NCBI GenBank assembly: GCA_022497155.1 | Contig: MU385756.1 | Location: 360,251-424,250, forward strand | Source of the DNA: Whalleya microplaca | Taxonomy: Eukaryota; Ascomycota; Sordariomycetes; Xylariales; Xylariaceae | DNA: 64,000 nt | Direction: 5' to 3' | In this document: piece by piece, positions 58,159-64,000 of the stretch | Position numbering within the stretch: position 1 is the first letter of the stretch | Layout: each line of letters begins with the position of its first letter | Notes under the pieces: model-generated | Database searches by the model: none | Told to the model about the DNA's origin: nothing | What the model saw: only the letters and a program-made list of their open reading frames with translations | Translations under genes and position numbers: made by a program

Positions 58159-58439
58159 TGCAGGCGAAGAAAAGGAGTCGCCATGCTGAAGACACCGAGG
58201 GGTACCGGCGTGTAGACACTGAATTAGCGAAGGAGCTCATAGAGTTCCATCCAAGTGTCACGCAAGGGATATTGTAGGGAGGATATTTGCTTATTACACG
58301 GACCCGAGGACGGAAATATCCAGAAGATAATGTACAGCTGTATATATACAACAATATCATCTCTTTACCAACGTCTCAACTACGCTAGATAATTCAAGCA
58401 CCCATACGCCAATCGTCTGAACATACAGCAAGTATCTTC
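58159..58439. other. Spacer between converging genes
   Basis: 3' ends of the secreted protein and cupin genes. Nothing else is seen. Confidence 0.4.
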
Positions 58440-59129
58440 TTAGAGCTTGGAGTGGACGCCTCCCCTTTCCGGCGGCGCAATCGCCTTCCACAGCCCAACA
58501 AGACCATCCGGCGAATCACCCAAGAAAGGATCCTTCTCTGGCCGTGGAACATTCCACGAAGCCTGGAAATTACCCACATCCTCCCCCCCGACCGAGAAAT
58601 CCCAGTGGCCACAGTTCTTCGGGTACGAGCCCATCATCGTGAAACCCGAGAGCTGCACCTTCGCCAACGCCTCCCGCGCATCGGGGCCCGGGATGCCGCG
58701 GGCCTCGCCCGGCGTGAGCAGGCTAAACGCGGCGCCGGGACTCGTGTCGTGTGTCTTGTGCGCCACGCCGGCGGGGATCACGAAGACGTCGCCGGCACTC
58801 GCGGCGATCTCGACCCCGCCTTCTTCTTGCGAGCCGCCCCACGTGCTCTTATCGAGGTCCGGATCCGTATCTGCGACGCCGAAACGGATCGTTGCTGTGC
58901 CGGTGAGTACCACCATGGCCTCGTGAATCTGTGAGTGGTAGTGCGAGGCCTGGGTCGTGCCGTACCGGAAGATCCATTGTGTTTTCCAGTCGTTGCCGTC
59001 GAGCACGTCGTGTATCCTTTCGGGGCGACGGTCGGACTCGGATATGAGGCCCTTGTAGTGGAGCAGAGGCTGAGGGGAATTGGGAACGAGGCGTGTTGGC
59101 GGGAAATAATGTTTCTCGGCTTGCACCAT
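58440..59129 (-). CDS. Cupin-domain protein (YjlB-like)
   Basis: Single-exon frame of 229 aa from ATG at 59129. One cupin barrel carries both metal motifs: HYHSQIHE (residues 63-70, giving two or three His and a Glu) and GDVFVIPAGVAH (113-124). The opening (PPTRLVPNSPQPLLHYKG) and closing DPFLGDSPDGLVGLWK segments match a family of small fungal and bacterial cupins named after Bacillus YjlB, whose reaction is not firmly known. The frame is open further upstream (an ATG at 59228 would give 262 aa), but family members start near PPTRLVPNS, so the shorter form is preferred. No signal peptide is evident in the short form, so it is probably cytosolic. Confidence 0.85.
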   Translation of the reverse strand: MVQAEKHYFPPTRLVPNSPQPLLHYKGLISESDRRPERIHDVLDGNDWKTQWIFRYGTTQASHYHSQIHEAMVVLTGTATIRFGVADTDPDLDKSTWGGSQEEGGVEIAASAGDVFVIPAGVAHKTHDTSPGAAFSLLTPGEARGIPGPDAREALAKVQLSGFTMMGSYPKNCGHWDFSVGGEDVGNFQASWNVPRPEKDPFLGDSPDGLVGLWKAIAPPERGGVHSKL

Positions 59130-60495
59130 GTTGGCGACTGAAGCTGTTAATTGGTGATAGTACGTGGCCACTGCCGCTGGTTTTGCGTTGCTTGGTGTAG
59201 TCGGCCCTTGAGAGATTAATTGATTCATGGAAAAGAATACGCCGTTTATTTGAGAAGCGACTGCCGCGATGATCACCTTAATTGTCGATTCAGATAAATG
59301 CCATCAGTGGAAAGCCAGACCCCGCATCATGCCGTAGAACAATCGCCTCTATCCCCGCTCTTTACGGTGAGGTGTCGAGGACCGGAAGCGGAAACGGAGA
59401 TGTTGGCAATTCAGTCACATTAAACATTTATCTTTCAACTAGACTTGGTGATCGATAATCTGCTACCGATCGATCTAAAAAGCCGATAAAGAATGATTCG
59501 CATGGGATACTACTGTGCACTGCCGATACTACCTATAATATATTTATACTGGATGGAACGACAGTGTCTTGGTTGGCAATGCCCCTTGATTGGAAGCCAT
59601 TAACGGTTAGCTAATTATGTATTTGTCGGCTGCGTAGCCCGAGACTACCTAGGTATTTGGTCAATCGGGTTCGCTCTCTGTAAGTGGCGATGATAATATT
59701 TCCACATACTTTACACATTTAGTGCGTATGCAGGCAAGCGACTACTCTGGTAGTCAGCTTGGATGGTCACTTTAGGACTTGCTAAATTCTCATCACAATA
59801 TATTGGGCTTTTTCTCGGTCGGGGTCTTCTGCTCTAGGGTTATATCCTTTGGACTATACAGCAGGATCCTACAGTACCTTCGAACGACACAGGAGGCTTC
59901 CCTCACAAGCATAGTGTGAATGCGATGAATGCTTAATGCTACTAGGCAATGATGTAGCCTTATTAGGAGCAGGTCGAGTAGGTAGCCAGTACCACGTTAA
60001 TGTATCAGGGCTGTGGCTTAGTCCAAATCGCTGGGCGATCCGAGTAATCTCCATGTATGGCAAGTTCGCGAAGCATCTCACAGCCCTCTCTGCCTTATTC
60101 TTACATTGAGGCTAGCTAGAGACCATCAATAAGCGCCACAAGTTACACATCAACCCATATTTTTCCAAGGTCATTGGTGAATTGGCAACCCTGGCTGTTA
60201 TTTCCACTTATATCCCTCTGGCGCCCGATTGGTTAGCCCTTGACCAATAACCAAAGAGGGGACACCTGTGTCTTTTACATGTACATGTGCCTGATTGGCA
60301 TCGCAAAATGGAAATACCCCTCACCGCTTAACCGTAAGACTCGGTGTTCGAAGCCTAGCGAGCTTTAAATAAAAAGCCTTTCCCACTGCTCGGAACAGAA
60401 TCCTTCTGCTATATTTGCTGTAGTCTCCAGAAAAGGGTGTCTACGCCTTTACCACATCGATAGTTCTCGGATTCTTGGCTTTGTCGACGTTCCAT
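59130..60495. other. Divergent intergenic region between cupin and NLR genes
   Basis: Contains both promoters. A TTCGAA-containing motif near 60349 resembles a tRNA B box, but no cloverleaf can be drawn. No gene is supported. Confidence 0.45.
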
Positions 60496-61973
60496 ATGGA
60501 ACCTCTTAGTGCCACAGGCAGCATAATTGCTGTTATTCAACTGACTTCCGAAGTTATTTATTACATGAACTCAGCCGCTGGCGCAAACCAGGAACGACAT
60601 CGACTTCAAAGCGAGATACAAGCATGCAGTTATACTCTTCAATTAATACGAGATGGATCGGACGAAACTACGGGAGATACAACGTGGTCAGATATTATCA
60701 AAACACTCGAAGAACCCGGCGCCCCTCTAGGCCGGCTTTGGATGACACTCGATACTGTAAAAACCAAACTGCAGCCTAGCACAGGCTTGAAAAAGGTGGT
60801 TTCTACTATAAAATGGCCCTTTCAAGAGAAGCAAATAGAGAGGACCATCGATGCAATCGAGCGCGAGAAGAGCTTATTAGGCTTGGCCCTGGAACGTGAA
60901 AATTGGAAGCTGATCCAGCAGAACGGGCAGATAGGCAACGAGAACGCGAAGAAGGTTACGGAGCTGATCGAGATCTTCAAGAACTATTCAGACTACTCCC
61001 AGCACCAGTTCGCAAACATAGAGGGCGGGATAAATCGTTTATACGACCGCGAGGATACTCGCGAAGCGCGGGACAGAAGGGAGGCTATTCTGAACTGGCT
61101 TACTCCAATTGACCACACTTCCGAGCAAGCCACCTTCATTAGTAACCGACAGGCAGGTACTGGACAATGGTTCTTGGATTCGCCAGAGTTCAAGAAATGG
61201 CTAGACACTACCAACCAGACACTATTCTGTCCAGGAATTCCCGGAACGGGAAAAACGATTCTTACTGCCATCATAATCGATTACCTTTCTATAGTATTCC
61301 GCGATGATCCGAGTGTTGGCGTTGGATACTTTTACTGTAACTTCCGAAAACAAGACCAGCAAAAGGCTTCAGATATAATTTCAAGTCTACTTAAACAACT
61401 TGTCCGACGCCGATCATCCCTTCCCAGTAGCGTGGAAGAGCTCTACAATAAGTGTCAAAAGAAACAAAGCCGACCTTCATTTGCAGAGTTGTCAGAGGCT
61501 TTTTACTCAGTTGCTGCTTTGTACTCGAGGGTTTTTATTATCGTTGACGCACTTGACGAATGTAAAACACTGGATGATATTCCGGAACAGCCTCTCTTAG
61601 AGATTTTCAACCTCCAGAAAAGCTTACGAACGAGCTTTTTAGCAACCTCGAGACCTATCCTCGATATTATCAACGCATTTAAAAGTACTTCATCGCTCGA
61701 GATTAGCTCAATAAAAGACGACATTAAGAAATACCTAGAAGGCCATATAAAACAGCTCCCATTATTTGTTACTCGCAATCCGGAATTACGAGAGGAAATA
61801 GCAAACACCATTTTAAAAGCTGTTAATAACATGTATGTTTTTAAGTTAATATATGTTATATAAAAATAGCGTGCTAACAGTTGTTTAAGTTTTTGCTAGC
61901 TTAAATCTACTTTCGCTCGCTAGACGATAAATTAACGCTAAAGAAAATAAAAAATACGTTAAAAGAATTCTAA
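60496..61973 (+). pseudogene. NACHT NLR-like protein, 3' end degraded
   Basis: From ATG at 60496 the frame is open to 61860. It starts with MEPLSATGSIIAVIQLT, the common N-terminal region of fungal NLR/ankyrin proteins. A coiled region follows, then a NACHT P-loop NTPase: Walker A GIPGTGKT (about 246-253), Walker B VFIIVDALDEC (about 346) and SLRTSFLATSRP. Such proteins are intracellular receptors in non-self recognition. After KAVNNM there is a GTATGT donor, and past a CAG (61880) the frame resumes as LLA-stop-IYF and SLDDKLTLKKIKNTLKEF-stop (stops at 61902 and 61971). This corresponds to the conserved helix after NACHT with Gln-type positions turned into TAA. No repeat domain survives before the A+T block. 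The protein would be a truncated NACHT-only form. Confidence 0.75.
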
Positions 61974-63905
61974 AAGTAAGGCCGACAATTTAATGAAGGG
62001 AAAAAAATTAAACTCCTCTCGGACACGTATAAAAAAGCTATGAAAAAAATATATTACTAAAAGCCGGGCTAAAAAAAACTTGCGATTTAAGTTTTATTAT
62101 AAATTACTTACGCGAAAAAGCCATTAACCACTTTAAAACTTTAATATATTTTTATAATTAAAATTAATAAGCTTAAGCTTAATAAAAAAAACCTCTCGTA
62201 AATAAAAGATATAGTTTTTATATATACTGGACTAATTATAGTCGATAAAACCGGTATTATCCGGTTAGTCCACTATACGGTATAAGAATATTTCGAATAA
62301 ATATTAGGACGTATAGCGCGGACGGCGAGATAGCCCGACGACCATTTTTTGGTGAGGCGGCCCGAGCGCGCGAACCCACTACGCGATTTTTTATAACCCC
62401 GACGTCTATTTCCCGACGACCATTTTGCCAGCTGCCTGCCGGCCGCCCGCCACCTGCTAAAATACTTTTTCGGTATAAAAATTTTTTTTTTAAACTTATT
62501 TATAAATATTTTTAATTTTTTAAAAAAATTTTTTTTATAAATAATATATATATAATATAATTAAAAATTTAAATAAATTAAAATTATTATAATTATATAA
62601 TATTTTAATATAATATATATAAAATAATAATAAATTTTTTTATTATTTATTAATAAAAAAATATTATAAAATATTATATATAAATAATATTTAATTTAAT
62701 TATTTTTAATAAAATAAATTAATAATTTTTATTATATTTATAATAATTATAATATAATTATTAAAAATAAATATTATAATTATAATATATTTAAAAAAAT
62801 TATTTATTATAATTATTATTAAAAAAATATTATTATTAAAATAAAAATAAAAATTATATTTTTTATATATTATAAATATTATTATTATAAAATATATATT
62901 TATAAAAAATAAAATTTTAAATTTAATTATATTATTAATAAAATTATTAATATAAAAAAAACTTAATAAAGCTTATAAAAATTATTATATATATAAAATA
63001 AAATAATTTAATTATTTAAATAATTATAATATTTATATATTTTATTAAATAATATATATTATAATTTATAAAATTTATATTATAATATTACTTTTTTAAA
63101 ATTTATTATATATAATAATTAATAATAATTAATTTATAATATATTTATAATATATAAAAATTAATTTTTTAATTTTATTTAATTTTTATATTTTAATTTA
63201 TATAAATTATATAAAACTTAATAATAATATTAAATAAATTTATTAATTTATTATATTTTTTATAATTATTTAATATTAATTATTATAAAATTATATATTT
63301 ATTATTATATAATTATTATATTTTATTTTAAAAAGTTTTTAATTAAAAATAATTAATTAAAATTTAATTTATATAATAATAATAAATATTTTATAATATT
63401 ATTATTATTAAAAATGTTTTTTAATATAATGTTTTTTATAAATTAAAAATATAATTTTTAATAATTAAATATTATTTATAAAAATATTTTTAAATATAAT
63501 TTTAACTTTAATATTATATATATAAATAATATTTATAAAAATATTTATAATATTAAAATTATAAAAAGCTAAAATATAAAAACTTAATTATTAATAAAAA
63601 TATAAAATAAATTTATTATAAATATTTAATATTAATTTTTTTAATTTTTTTAATTTTTTTTTAATTTTTTTTAATTTATTATTTATAATATAATATAAAT
63701 AATTAATCCGGTATTTTTTTAAAAAGTTTATTTTATTAATTTTTTAAATTTATTAATAATATTATAATAAAAAATTTAAATTAATTTTAAAATATTTAAA
63801 ATAATTTAATTATTATAATAGCTTAAGGAAAAAAGCAGCGTATATTATATAATAAATATATATTATTAAAAATTATAAAATAAAAAGTAAACAATTCATT
63901 AATTA
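61974..63905. repeat. Hyper-A+T subtelomeric block, RIP-like
   Basis: From about 62460 to 63900 the sequence is almost only A and T, with no coding potential. A GC-richer island (about 62300-62460) interrupts it, and a short inverted repeat TGGACTAA/TTAGTCCA lies at 62228-62235 and 62265-62272. The pattern is what extreme C-to-T mutation of repeated subtelomeric DNA leaves. Confidence 0.75.
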
Positions 63906-64000
63906 TAGGGTTAGGGTTAGGGTTAGGGTTAGGGTTAGGGTTAGGGTTAGGGTTAGGGTTAGGGTTAGGGTTAGGGTTAGGGTTAGGGTTAGGGTTAGGG
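63906..64000 (+). repeat. Telomeric repeat (TTAGGG)n, right chromosome end
   Basis: About 16 uninterrupted TTAGGG units run to the window edge. The G-rich strand points to the right, so this is a true right-hand telomere, as in most filamentous ascomycetes. Confidence 0.97.

Noticed and set aside
58447..58926. Two plus-strand frames opposite the cupin gene
   Set aside because: Shadows of the GC-rich cupin coding sequence.
59130..59276. N-terminal extension of the cupin protein
   Set aside because: The upstream frame is open but begins at a non-ATG codon or an ATG at 59228. Family similarity begins at the ATG at 59129.
60345..60362. B-box-like TGTTCGAAGCC
   Set aside because: No cloverleaf or A box at the right distance on either strand.

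Overview
The window is the right-hand end of a chromosome from a filamentous ascomycete (Pezizomycotina). It ends in about 16 perfect TTAGGG units (63906-64000), preceded by about 1.4 kb of almost pure A+T. The genes carry short introns (mostly 45-130 bp, GT..AG), and the families are typical of this group: Zn2Cys6 regulators, a HET domain, a NACHT NLR-like protein, GH28, DHA2-type MFS and PTR transporters. The A+T-rich blocks and in-frame stops near the telomere look like repeat-induced point mutation (RIP). I do not name a genus.

Layout. (1) 0.2-12.6 kb: a compact tailoring or catabolic cluster without a synthase backbone: FAD-linked oxidase, amidase, Baeyer-Villiger-type monooxygenase (with an in-frame stop), a 0.74 kb inverted-repeat element, a 14-TM MFS exporter (with an apparent one-base frame problem at one splice junction) and a Zn2Cys6 regulator transcribed away from the exporter. 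At least one and perhaps two of the five genes look damaged. (2) 13.4-23.4 kb: a signalling or incompatibility locus with a 1055-aa protein kinase, a small unassigned ORF and a 1188-aa protein in which a related kinase is fused to a HET domain. The two kinases share a conserved region before the kinase domain. (3) 23.8-41 kb: mostly housekeeping genes: a four-TM MARVEL-like membrane protein, an Ent3-type ENTH clathrin adaptor, a cyclophilin with two possible starts (mitochondrial and cytosolic), RNA polymerase III subunit RPC6/C34, the Hsp90 co-chaperone Sti1, a Zn2Cys6 regulator and a Ctr copper transporter. (4) 43-51 kb: nutrient and secreted functions: GH28 pectinase-like protein, PTR2-type peptide transporter, secreted lysozyme-fold protein. 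(5) 51-64 kb: gene-poor subtelomere with a small secreted cysteine-containing protein, a cupin protein, a NACHT NLR-like gene whose 3' end is destroyed by stops, an A+T-rich block and the telomere.

Exon coordinates were worked out by hand from splice sites, reading phase and family similarity remembered from general knowledge. No database search was run. The most noteworthy items are the kinase/kinase-HET locus, the decaying oxidase/amidase/monooxygenase cluster, the inverted-repeat element, the open frame behind the MARVEL-like stop codon and the eroding telomere-proximal NLR gene.
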